Of a DNA stretch of 40,121 bases, positions 8,750-17,265 are shown in pieces. The stretch lies in NCBI GenBank assembly GCA_040394475.1, contig JBEBSD010000058.1:1-40121 (forward strand), written 5' to 3'. A program made the translations under genes and the position numbers. The number at the start of each line of letters is the position of its first letter. Position 1 is the first letter of the stretch. A model generated the notes under the pieces. The model did not search any database. It was not told the DNA's origin and worked only from the letters and a program-made list of their open reading frames with translations. Origin of the DNA: JBEBSD01 sp040394475. GTDB lineage: Bacteria > Bacteroidota > Bacteroidia > Cytophagales > Spirosomataceae.

Positions 8750-11443
8750 ATGGATGATAACGGCCACTTAACGCCAGACGAAGACAGCGAATTACACAGT
8801 AAAACCCCTATCTCTGGTTTATTTGAAAATTGGTTTTTGGAGTACGCTTCCTATGTTATTTTAGAAAGAGCGGTTCCGGCTATTGAAGATGGTTTTAAGC
8901 CTGTTCAGAGGCGTATTATGCACGCACTGAACGAAATGGATGACGGACGTTTTAATAAGGTGGCCAATGTGATCGGATCGACCATGCAATTTCACCCGCA
9001 TGGGGACGCCTCGATCTACGATGCCATCGTCAACCTGGGACAAAAAGAACTATTGCTCGACACCCAGGGAAACTGGGGGTACGTGCATACGGGAGACAGC
9101 GCTGCCGCAGCCCGCTATATCGAAGTCCGCCTTTCCAAATTCGCCAAGGAGATCGTGTTTAATGACGATACTACCGAATGGCAGCTTTCCTATGACGGAC
9201 GGAAGCGGGAGCCGGTGACCCTCCCTGTCAAATTTCCCTTGTTGCTGGCATTAGGGGTAGAGGGGATTGCCGTGGGACTTTCCACTAAAATTTTACCCCA
9301 TAATTTCTGTGAACTGATTGAGGCCTCGATCGATATCCTGAAAGGGAAACCTGTTACGATTTATCCTGATTTTCAAACGGGCGGACAGATCGACGTTTCC
9401 AACTACAACGACGGACTTCGGGGCGGAAAAGTACGGGTACGGGCGCGGATCGAGGAAGAAGATAAGAAAATGCTGGTGATTAAGGACATTCCCTACGGCG
9501 TCACCACAACTTCCCTTTGCGAATCCATTGTCAAGGCCAATGACAGCGGTAAAATCAAGATCAAGAAGGTAGAGGACAACACGGCGGCAATGGTAGAAAT
9601 CCACGTGCACCTTGCTCCCGGGGTTTCTCCGGATATTACCATGGATGCGTTGTATGCGTTCACGGAATGCGAGGTGTCGATTTCACCGAATGCCTGTGTG
9701 ATCATTGATGAAAAGCCGCATTTTGTTACGGTTCAGGAAATCTTAAAAGAATGTACCAGCCAGACTGTACACCTGCTGAAACGGGAACAGGAAATCCGTA
9801 AACAGGAACTCCTTGAAAAAATCCTGTACGGGTCGCTGGAAAAGATATTTATTGAAAACCGGATTTACCGGGATATAGAGGAGTGTGAAACCTTCGAAGC
9901 GGTGATTGCGACGATCGACCGGGGGCTTGAGCCGTTTAAAGTACAGTTTTACCGGGAGATCACAGAAGAAGATATCGTGGGGCTGACCGAAATACGCATT
10001 AAACGAATTTCGAAATACGATGGCTTTAAAGCGGAAGACCAAATGCGCAAATGGGAGGCCGAGTTACAGGAAACGGAAGATAACCTGGCCAATATTACTG
10101 CCTTTACCATCGATTACTTCAAAGAATTGCTCCGTAAATACAGCAAAGGAAAGGAACGACGTACGGAAATCAGGATGTTTAACCAGATTGCCGCCAACGT
10201 GGTTGCCGCCAACAACCAGAAGCTCTACGTTAACCGGGAAGACGGCTTTATAGGCTACGGTCTGAAAAAGGACGAATATGTTATGGATTGTTCGGATATC
10301 GATGACGTGGTGGTCTTCCGGCAGGACGGGACGTGCCTGGTTACCAAAATCCAGGATAAGGTATTTGTAGGGAAAGGGATTCTCCATTGCGAGGTATTCC
10401 TGAAGAACAACGAACGGAAGGTGTACAACCTGGTCTATGTAGACGGTAAATCGGGGGTCTCTTATATCAAACGATTCCAGGTGACGGCCGTGACCCGCGA
10501 CCGGGAGTATGCCCTCACCCAGGGGACTCCGAAGTCGAAAGTGACCTATTTCTCTGCCAACGATAACGGGGAAGCGGAAATTATTACTGTGAACCTGCAG
10601 GCACAGAGCAAAGCGAAGATCAAACAATATGATTTTAATTTTGCCAATATTGCTATAAAGAACCGGAATGCGATGGGGAATATCCTGACGAAATATCCCG
10701 TCCGGAAGATCACCTTCAAACAGGCCGGCGTGTCTACCCTGGGAGGGGTCAATATTTGGTTCGATCCGATCATCGGTCGTTTGAACAGGGATGAGCGAGG
10801 CGCATTCCTGGGCAATTTCGGTCCTACCGATAACGTTCTGGTGCTTTATAAAGAAGGCTCGTACGAGCTCACGAGCTTTGACCTGACGAACCATTATGAG
10901 CCGGCAGCGATTCAGTTGCTGTGCAAGTTTGAACCGAACCGCATCATCACAGCCGTTTATTACGACGGCGGCCAGAAAGTCCATTATGTGAAACGGTTTG
11001 TTATTGAAACTTCTACGGTGGATAAAAAGTTTGTCTTTATCAGCGATACCAAAGGCAGCAAGTTATTGGCCGCTACGGTGGATAAGCGCCCACGTTTACA
11101 GGTGACGTTACAGAAGACGCCCAAGGAAGCGTTTGTGACGGAGGAATTACTGGTGGAAGAACGGGTAGACGTGCGGGGCTGGAAAGCGTTGGGGAACAAA
11201 ATTACGGCTGTTAAGGTGAAGGAGGTGCAATGGCTGGAACCCATAGAAGATCCCGGGGAAGAAACGCCGGAACCGGTTGCAACCACACCGGCGGAAGCCG
11301 ACGCTATACCGGAAGCACCTGTGGTACCGGAAACACCTGTGGCAACGCAGGAATCGGAGCTGGCTGAACCGGTGGGGAAAAATGAAGGAACGAAGGGAAA
11401 GCCTGCTTCGAAGGATGACAAACAGTTGGGGCTTTTTGAATAA
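8750..11443 (+). CDS. parC: DNA topoisomerase IV subunit A (GyrA/ParC family)
   Basis: This 897-residue type IIA topoisomerase subunit cleaves and rejoins DNA. Its catalytic tyrosine is Tyr123 in AAARYIEVRLSKFA, and the quinolone-pocket region HPHGDASIYD starts at residue 82. The N-terminal sequence (TPISGLFENWFLEYASYVIL) and the HPHGDAS form resemble Bacteroidota ParC rather than GyrA. The breakage-reunion domain fills about residues 20-480, followed by a diverged beta-pinwheel C-terminal domain. The last roughly 65 residues are a Pro/Glu/Ala/Thr-rich tail ending QLGLFE. No parE lies nearby. The subunit assignment (ParC versus GyrA) rests on these motifs and is likely but not proven. Confidence 0.9.
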   Translation: MDDNGHLTPDEDSELHSKTPISGLFENWFLEYASYVILERAVPAIEDGFKPVQRRIMHALNEMDDGRFNKVANVIGSTMQFHPHGDASIYDAIVNLGQKELLLDTQGNWGYVHTGDSAAAARYIEVRLSKFAKEIVFNDDTTEWQLSYDGRKREPVTLPVKFPLLLALGVEGIAVGLSTKILPHNFCELIEASIDILKGKPVTIYPDFQTGGQIDVSNYNDGLRGGKVRVRARIEEEDKKMLVIKDIPYGVTTTSLCESIVKANDSGKIKIKKVEDNTAAMVEIHVHLAPGVSPDITMDALYAFTECEVSISPNACVIIDEKPHFVTVQEILKECTSQTVHLLKREQEIRKQELLEKILYGSLEKIFIENRIYRDIEECETFEAVIATIDRGLEPFKVQFYREITEEDIVGLTEIRIKRISKYDGFKAEDQMRKWEAELQETEDNLANITAFTIDYFKELLRKYSKGKERRTEIRMFNQIAANVVAANNQKLYVNREDGFIGYGLKKDEYVMDCSDIDDVVVFRQDGTCLVTKIQDKVFVGKGILHCEVFLKNNERKVYNLVYVDGKSGVSYIKRFQVTAVTRDREYALTQGTPKSKVTYFSANDNGEAEIITVNLQAQSKAKIKQYDFNFANIAIKNRNAMGNILTKYPVRKITFKQAGVSTLGGVNIWFDPIIGRLNRDERGAFLGNFGPTDNVLVLYKEGSYELTSFDLTNHYEPAAIQLLCKFEPNRIITAVYYDGGQKVHYVKRFVIETSTVDKKFVFISDTKGSKLLAATVDKRPRLQVTLQKTPKEAFVTEELLVEERVDVRGWKALGNKITAVKVKEVQWLEPIEDPGEETPEPVATTPAEADAIPEAPVVPETPVATQESELAEPVGKNEGTKGKPASKDDKQLGLFE

Positions 11444-11487
11444 AGCTGCTAAAGACGGGGCTGTCGTGAAACCGTTGGGAAATACTG

Positions 11488-12204
11488 ATGAGGAGCATAA
11501 ATTATAGTACCGGAAAAACAGGCTACAGAAAGGCAAAGGTGCTGCACCTACTTTTTCAGAAGGCGATGACCGCCCTGAAATGGATTTTGGGGATAGGGTT
11601 TGCGGTGGTTCTGTTTATTCTTTTGTGCAATTGGATTGTTGTCAGGCAGGCCGTCAAGTATACGTATTTTTCCGTTAAAACCATCCCTTCCAATGAAGCC
11701 GGACTGGTACTGGGGACCAGTAAGGGGCTGGAGGGCGGCGGGAGCAATTTGTTTTTCAAGTACCGGATGGAAGCTACCGCGCGGTTGTATAAGGAAGGAA
11801 AAGTAAAGTATCTCATTCTCAGTGGAAATAATGATTCCGAGTACTACAACGAACCACTGGATATGCAGCAGGCGCTGTTGGCGTTGGGTGTACCGGAAGA
11901 CGCGATGGTCATGGATTTTGCCGGAAAGCGGACGTTCGATTCCGTCATCCGTGCCCAAAAGGTTTTTAATGAGAATAACATCACTATTATATCGCAAAAC
12001 TTTCATACAGCGCGGGCACTTTACATAGCCCACCAGGAGGGTGTAAACGCCATCGCCTTTGCGGCCCAGGATGTACCGGACCATTACGCCTACTACTCGC
12101 TGATCCGGGAATACCTGGCCCGGCCCAAGGCAATACTGGATGTACACCTCTTCCGCCCGCAAACCGATGTGACCGATAATCGTGAGCTGCGAAGGAAAGA
12201 ATGA
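11488..12204 (+). CDS. SanA/YdcF-family (DUF218) membrane protein
   Basis: This protein of up to 238 residues has one N-terminal membrane helix (about residues 30-50) followed by a DUF218 domain: AGLVLGTSKG, then YLILSGNND, then a distal ITIISQNFHTARALYIA segment. This is the layout of SanA (vancomycin exclusion, high-temperature) proteins, thought to act in the cell envelope, though the biochemical role in the family is unsettled. A second in-frame ATG at 11566 (MTALKW) would begin just before the membrane helix and may be the true start. It lies 44 bases after the topoisomerase gene on the same strand and may be cotranscribed. Confidence 0.8.
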   Translation: MRSINYSTGKTGYRKAKVLHLLFQKAMTALKWILGIGFAVVLFILLCNWIVVRQAVKYTYFSVKTIPSNEAGLVLGTSKGLEGGGSNLFFKYRMEATARLYKEGKVKYLILSGNNDSEYYNEPLDMQQALLALGVPEDAMVMDFAGKRTFDSVIRAQKVFNENNITIISQNFHTARALYIAHQEGVNAIAFAAQDVPDHYAYYSLIREYLARPKAILDVHLFRPQTDVTDNRELRRKE

Positions 12205-12226
12205 AACGGTGGAAGCGGTTTTTTAG

Positions 12227-12233
12227 TACCTTG
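12227..12233 (+). promoter_or_regulatory. Possible -7 element upstream of the DUF5686 gene
   Basis: TACCTTG followed by C lies 19 bases before the start codon, after a T-rich run. It resembles the Bacteroidota -7 consensus TANNTTTG but lacks one T. No clear -33 element was found. Confidence 0.25.
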
Positions 12234-12252
12234 CACCGGATTTAGGTGTTGT

Positions 12253-14766
12253 ATGAAGAAAGTTGGATTATTGCTGTTTTTAATAAGCGGGTGCCTGGCC
12301 CTGACGGGATACGGACAAGCGACCTATACGCTCCGGGGAAGGGTTACGGATGCGCAGACAGGGGAAGGAGTTCCGTTTGCCGCTGTTTCCATAAAGGGGT
12401 CATCGTCAGGTATTAATACGGATTTCGAAGGGAACTACCGGCTACAGTATGCGCCCCCGGCGGATTCGGTTTTTGTGAGTTATGTCGGTTACGCGCGCAG
12501 GGCAAAGGCAATTGTACCGAATCAAGTCGACCAGGAGATCGATTTCCAGATTCAGGCAGAGGCATTCCAGTTACAGGAGGTCGTAGTGAGAAGCGGGGAG
12601 AACCCTGCCTGGGCAATTTTGCGGAAAATTGTCAGCCAACGGAAAGTAAATAATCCTGAAAAGTACAAGGCCTGGCAGTACGAAAGTTATAACAAAATAC
12701 AGATCGACGTCAACAAACTGTCCGAAAAATTCCGGAGCCGGAAGTCCGTGCAGAAAATGACCGACATAGTCGACCAGTATGACCAGTTGAAAGGAGAAGA
12801 CGGCCAGACGATTATCCCGGTATTTATCTCGGAATCGGTATCCGATGTGTATTTTCGTAATGATCCCCGGAAAAAAAAGGAAGTAATCCGCAAAACGAAG
12901 GTATCCGGCGTAGGACTCGGAGGGGACTCGTTTGTCTCACAGCTGATCGGCTCTTCCTTTCAGCAGTATAATTTTTACAACAACTGGCTCCGGATCCTCG
13001 AGAAAGATTTTATTTCACCCGTTTCGGATAGCTGGAAGCTGTATTATGACTATTACCTGGCGGACAGTATTGCCAACGGAACCGGTTACGATTACCGGAT
13101 CGAGTTTGAGCCTAAACGCAAGCAGGACCTTGCGTTTGTCGGTTCGTTGTGGGTGGATGGCGCCTCGTTTGCGCTTACCCAAATTGATGTGGCCATCAGC
13201 GAGGCCACGAATATCAACTATATTGAGGGATTAAGAATTCAACAATCGTATGAGCAGGTGGGCGATTCACTGGCCTGGATGCCTGCCAAGACACGTGTAT
13301 TGATCGATGCCGAAGAGCTTAACAAGCAGTCGGCGGGTTTGTTGCTGAAGTTTTATTCGGCCAACAGTGCCTATGTGATCAATCAGCCAAAAAATGCAAA
13401 GTTTTACGATACCGGAATCGAGCTGAGTGATGATTACATGGAATATCCGCCGGATTTTTGGGAGTCGAAACGACCGGAAAACCTTTCCGCAGGCGAAAAG
13501 CTAAGCTTCCAGGTGATCGATTCGATTTCAACCATTCCGGTCATCAAAACCTATACGGAGGTCCTGAATGTTTTTGTGAACGGTTACAAAAACATCGATC
13601 GCTGGAACGTGGATTTCGGCCCTTATCTTTATATGTACGCGTTCAATGACGTGGAAGGGCACCGGTTCCGGATAGGGATCAAAACCGATGAAGATTTCAG
13701 CAAAAAGTGGATATTTAAAGGGTATGGAGCCTATGGACTGAAAGATAAGGCCTTTAAATATGCCCTGGGCGCCGACCATATTTTTACACGGAAGCCCTGG
13801 ACCATGGCCGGGGTACATTACCAGTACGACCTGGAACGGATGGGCGTGACCCGGGAAACGATAGGTTCCAGTAGTATTTTCGGGGCATTTTCGCGCTATG
13901 GAAACTTCCGCCGGCCGTACCTGCAGGGAGATTTGTATGCGTATTTCCGGCGGGAGGTTGCAAAGGGCCTGACCCACCAGGTAACTATCCGGAACCGGAC
14001 ATTCGATCCCTTGTTTAATTTTGTATACAGGACCCACCCCGAACAGGGGGACAGCTCGCCTCTGGGTAGATTTTACCGGACTACTGAGCTGGACTTTGAA
14101 AGCCGGCTGGCACGAAGGGAGACTTTTCTGATGAATAATAACGAACGGATCAGCATGGGGAATGAAAATGCTCCGGTGGTTACCGTCCGGTATACCATCG
14201 GCCTGAAAGGAATGCTGGGGGGAGATTTTCATTATCACAAACTGCGGCTCAACGTCAAACAGAGTTTCCGGACCGGCTTTCTGGGAAGAACGTTCTATGA
14301 CCTCACCCTGGGCTATATCCCTTCCACGCTGCCGTATCCTTTGCTGTATACTCCTTTGGGAAATGAATCCTGGTTTTATGTTGAAAACGCGTTCAATCTG
14401 ATGAATTACTTCGAATTTATCAGTGACCGCTACGCTACGCTGCGGGTGGAGCACGACGACAGCGGGTTTATCCTCAATCGTATTCCGGCAGTCCGGCGGC
14501 TGAAGCTGCGTTTGCTGGCAACGGGCCGGGTCTATTATGGCGACCTCAGTACGGCAAACCAGGAACTGACCCCGATGACAGATAACCAGGGAAATACAGT
14601 CGAACGGTTTAAAGTGCTGGGCAGCAAACCGTATGTGGAGCTGGGTTACGGGATCAATAACATCTTCAGGGTCGGGCGGATCGATTTCGTCCATCGGCTC
14701 ACTTACCGGAAGGAGCCGGATATCAGCAAGTTCGGGGTAAAGATTTCGTTCTGGTTCAATATTTAA
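12253..14766 (+). CDS. DUF5686 outer-membrane protein with carboxypeptidase-regulatory-like domain
   Basis: This 837-residue exported protein has a signal peptide at about 1-22 (ending TGYGQA), a carboxypeptidase-regulatory-like beta-sandwich at about 27-105 (VTDAQTGEGVPFAAVSIKG, then VSYVGYARR) and a long DUF5686 region to the C-terminus, ending in aromatic-rich beta-strands (ISFWFNI) as expected for an outer-membrane barrel. The family is widespread in Bacteroidota and has no established function. It is probably monocistronic. Its stop codon overlaps that of the convergent ABC ATPase gene by 4 bases. Confidence 0.85.
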   Translation: MKKVGLLLFLISGCLALTGYGQATYTLRGRVTDAQTGEGVPFAAVSIKGSSSGINTDFEGNYRLQYAPPADSVFVSYVGYARRAKAIVPNQVDQEIDFQIQAEAFQLQEVVVRSGENPAWAILRKIVSQRKVNNPEKYKAWQYESYNKIQIDVNKLSEKFRSRKSVQKMTDIVDQYDQLKGEDGQTIIPVFISESVSDVYFRNDPRKKKEVIRKTKVSGVGLGGDSFVSQLIGSSFQQYNFYNNWLRILEKDFISPVSDSWKLYYDYYLADSIANGTGYDYRIEFEPKRKQDLAFVGSLWVDGASFALTQIDVAISEATNINYIEGLRIQQSYEQVGDSLAWMPAKTRVLIDAEELNKQSAGLLLKFYSANSAYVINQPKNAKFYDTGIELSDDYMEYPPDFWESKRPENLSAGEKLSFQVIDSISTIPVIKTYTEVLNVFVNGYKNIDRWNVDFGPYLYMYAFNDVEGHRFRIGIKTDEDFSKKWIFKGYGAYGLKDKAFKYALGADHIFTRKPWTMAGVHYQYDLERMGVTRETIGSSSIFGAFSRYGNFRRPYLQGDLYAYFRREVAKGLTHQVTIRNRTFDPLFNFVYRTHPEQGDSSPLGRFYRTTELDFESRLARRETFLMNNNERISMGNENAPVVTVRYTIGLKGMLGGDFHYHKLRLNVKQSFRTGFLGRTFYDLTLGYIPSTLPYPLLYTPLGNESWFYVENAFNLMNYFEFISDRYATLRVEHDDSGFILNRIPAVRRLKLRLLATGRVYYGDLSTANQELTPMTDNQGNTVERFKVLGSKPYVELGYGINNIFRVGRIDFVHRLTYRKEPDISKFGVKISFWFNI

Positions 14767-15743
14767 TATCCGGCCGGGAATGCAATGACTTCTTTGGCCG
14801 GGAACCGCAGGAACACTTCATTTCCGGGCTGAAGGTCATTTTTCAGGCGATAAAACTGGATGGGGAACTGGTGGCTTCCGGCCGCTTCATACACCCAGTG
14901 GTTGCCTCTGAAATGCTTGGCGGTTATTTTAGCAGCAATCGAAGAACGGGCTACCTTGGATACGCGGATATGCTCGGGCCGGATGCAGGTGGCACGGGCA
15001 GTATCCAGCCAGTTGACCGGGCCGGTGAGCTCGGCGACATAAGGGGTTGCAGGTGTATGATAAATCGCCTGCGGAGTGCCTTTTTGAACGATCTGTCCTT
15101 TTTTGAGAACCACCAGGTAATCTGCCCAGTCGAGGGCTTCTGTCGGGTCGTGGGTGGCAAACATACAGGTTTGCAGCTCGGCTTTTTTTAGCGAGCGGAA
15201 AAGGGTCGTTAATTTTGAACGGTTTAAACCATCCAGATGAGCAAATGGCTCGTCCATCAGGAGCATTTGAGGCAAATCGGCTAATGCCGCCGCAATTGCT
15301 GTACGCTGTTTTTCCCCTCCCGATAAAAATTTCGCTTTTTGATGTTGTAGCTCCGTGAGTCCGCAAAGCGCGAGAAGCTGATCGGTACGTTCCGCGACCA
15401 TGGTATCGGGATAGAGCCGGATGGGATAGTGGACGTTTTCCCGTACCGTCTGGTTGGGGAAGAGGTGATACTCCTGGTGTACCAGTTTTATATCCGGATA
15501 TCCCTTCAGCAGTTGAGAGGCGACCGGAGGCAGTTCGGCGTGACGGAGGAAGACCGAACCTTCGTCCCCGTCCAAAAAACGTCCGGCTATTTGCAGCAAG
15601 GTACTTTTCCCCGACCCGCTTTCTCCCAGTATACCGACCCATTGCCCCCTGGGAATGGTAATCGAAAAATCCTGCAAGACGGGCTGACCGTCATAGTACT
15701 TGGAAACGGCACGGAGGGTAAACAGGGAAGTTGGCGACGGCAT
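14763..15743 (-). CDS. ABC transporter ATP-binding protein (Fbp/Pot-type, TOBE-like C-terminus)
   Basis: This 326-residue ATPase carries Walker A GESGSGKST at 40-48, a Q-loop glutamine near residue 90, the signature LSGGEKQR at 140-147, Walker B LLMDEP at 161-166 and the H-loop histidine at 198. A C-terminal segment of about 80 residues (from IRPEHIRVSK) resembles the TOBE domain of importers for iron(III), spermidine or similar small substrates. No permease or binding-protein gene adjoins it, so its membrane partner must be encoded elsewhere. It converges on the DUF5686 gene with a 4-base tail overlap. The substrate is unknown. Confidence 0.85.
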   Translation of the reverse strand: MPSPTSLFTLRAVSKYYDGQPVLQDFSITIPRGQWVGILGESGSGKSTLLQIAGRFLDGDEGSVFLRHAELPPVASQLLKGYPDIKLVHQEYHLFPNQTVRENVHYPIRLYPDTMVAERTDQLLALCGLTELQHQKAKFLSGGEKQRTAIAAALADLPQMLLMDEPFAHLDGLNRSKLTTLFRSLKKAELQTCMFATHDPTEALDWADYLVVLKKGQIVQKGTPQAIYHTPATPYVAELTGPVNWLDTARATCIRPEHIRVSKVARSSIAAKITAKHFRGNHWVYEAAGSHQFPIQFYRLKNDLQPGNEVFLRFPAKEVIAFPAGY

Positions 15744-15811
15744 TGGTGAAATGATTGGTAACAGCTAGGATGCTGGTTCAGGCAGCGTCGTAAAGTTCTA
15801 CTTTTTTTAAC

Positions 15812-15937
15812 AGAAATCAGCTGTCGGCTGTCGGAAATCAGCTATCGGCTGTCGGTTATCGGCTGTCAGCTATCGGCTGTCGGCTGTCGGAAGTCAGTTA
15901 TCGGCTGTCAGCTATCGGTTATCGGAAATCAGCAGTC
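15812..15937. repeat. Degenerate short-period tandem array (ATCGGCTGTCGG type)
   Basis: About 125 bases are built from shuffled short words CGGCTGTCGG, CAGCTATCGG and GGAAATCAG. The array lies between the start of the ABC ATPase gene and the stop of the PepSY gene, and no gene is visible in this gap (15,744-15,987). A similar array with different words lies at 27,653-27,738. Confidence 0.8.
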
Positions 15938-15987
15938 GCCCATTCCCCATTGCTTGTCGAAGAGTGGCGGTGAAACCGCGCGGGTTT

Positions 15988-17205
15988 TCAGGGATTGCGG
16001 ACAAACGTGGGACGCTTGCCGGTGCGTGCCTTGTTCCGGGACGAATGGAGTGGTGCTGCTTTCTTTTTCTTTTTGCGCCTGCCCCACCAGATCAGGAATC
16101 CTGTTATGGGCAGACTCGTGGCGATCAACCCGCCGGTAAAGGTTACAAATTTGCCTGTCTGACCCATCCAGGTACCCATATGAAGCGCCCAGTACGTGTT
16201 TTCGATTATTTCGTGCAATTCCGCTGTTCGGGGAATAGCGATGGGTTGGCCTGTATACCGGTCGATCATCAGCGGAAAGCAGTCTTCACAGCTTTTCAGT
16301 CCGACGCGTTTGCTGACATTCATCCCGAAATGACCGGACGAATCGATTTTATAAGTGGCGACCTGCAAAGCCTCCTGCTGCGGATAGCGGGCGAAGGTTT
16401 GCTCGAAAATAGTGTTTAAGGGAGCGGGCGACAGACCGGCATTGTATGGTGTGAGCGTTTCTTCCCATTCATGTCCGGGATCGCCTCCGAACGAGCGGAT
16501 TGTAAAGGTGCTTAGTGGTTTGAAGGCAATAATAAGCCCGGTAACCGTCAGGACCATACAGATGGCCAGGGCGTAGAAACCCAATACGTTATGGAGGTCA
16601 TAATTCAACCGTTTGAATCTTGCCTTCCACCTGATTTTGAAACTGGCGTCGCGGGTAGCTTTAGACCATTTGACAGGCCACCATAAAATCAGGCCGGTGA
16701 TCAGTTCTATCAGGAAAATAAGGGTGGCGATATCGATGATCCAGTTGCCGGGTCCGTGCCATAATAGCGAATTATGCAAGTGCGCGGTAATGTAAAAAAA
16801 GTAAATGGTTCCGTCATCTTTGACCACCTGTCCCGTATAGGGATCCATATAGACGAATCGCAATCCTTTCTCTTTATCGAACGAATTGAATTTGACCGTA
16901 CGGGCGGGGTCGCGATAGGTAACCATGTAGCCCGGATTCCGCCGGTCAGGATAGGTCTCCCGGAAATTGGCCAGCAGGGTTTCCGTCGGCAGTTTTTCCC
17001 CGGTTGCCGATGCCGCATACAAGGCATCACGGTTAACGAAATCGATAATTTCATCGCAGTAGACAATAATGGTCCCCGTAAGGCAGACGAAAATAAGGAT
17101 TACCGCCGACACCAGACTGGGCCAGAGATGTATCCACGCAAGCGTTTTACTGAGCCACGTTTTGCCCTTTTTGGGCGGTGGAACCTGATCGTTGGAGGTC
17201 TTCAT
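15988..17205 (-). CDS. PepSY-associated TM helix protein (siderophore reductase-like, XusC/FoxB type)
   Basis: This inner-membrane protein of about 405 residues has four predicted membrane helices (about 25-50, 150-175, 205-230 and 350-375) around periplasmic PepSY-like segments. Conserved histidines sit in IHLWPSL, AHLHNSLL, LNYDLHNVLGFY and LHMGTWMGQTGKF, a pattern used by related proteins to bind haem for reduction of ferric siderophores. The C-terminal tail is strongly basic (GRRKKKKKA). The ATG at 17205 is preferred; a GTG at 17247 or ATG at 17241 would add 14 or 12 residues. The gene follows the TonB siderophore receptor on the same strand, so the two probably form one operon. The reductase role is inferred from family and context. 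Confidence 0.85.
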   Translation of the reverse strand: MKTSNDQVPPPKKGKTWLSKTLAWIHLWPSLVSAVILIFVCLTGTIIVYCDEIIDFVNRDALYAASATGEKLPTETLLANFRETYPDRRNPGYMVTYRDPARTVKFNSFDKEKGLRFVYMDPYTGQVVKDDGTIYFFYITAHLHNSLLWHGPGNWIIDIATLIFLIELITGLILWWPVKWSKATRDASFKIRWKARFKRLNYDLHNVLGFYALAICMVLTVTGLIIAFKPLSTFTIRSFGGDPGHEWEETLTPYNAGLSPAPLNTIFEQTFARYPQQEALQVATYKIDSSGHFGMNVSKRVGLKSCEDCFPLMIDRYTGQPIAIPRTAELHEIIENTYWALHMGTWMGQTGKFVTFTGGLIATSLPITGFLIWWGRRKKKKKAAPLHSSRNKARTGKRPTFVRNP

Positions 17206-17265
17206 AACAGCAGTCGGTAAAGCGAATCCCGGGTATGCCATCCGCACACCCGGAAAGGTTCGTAA

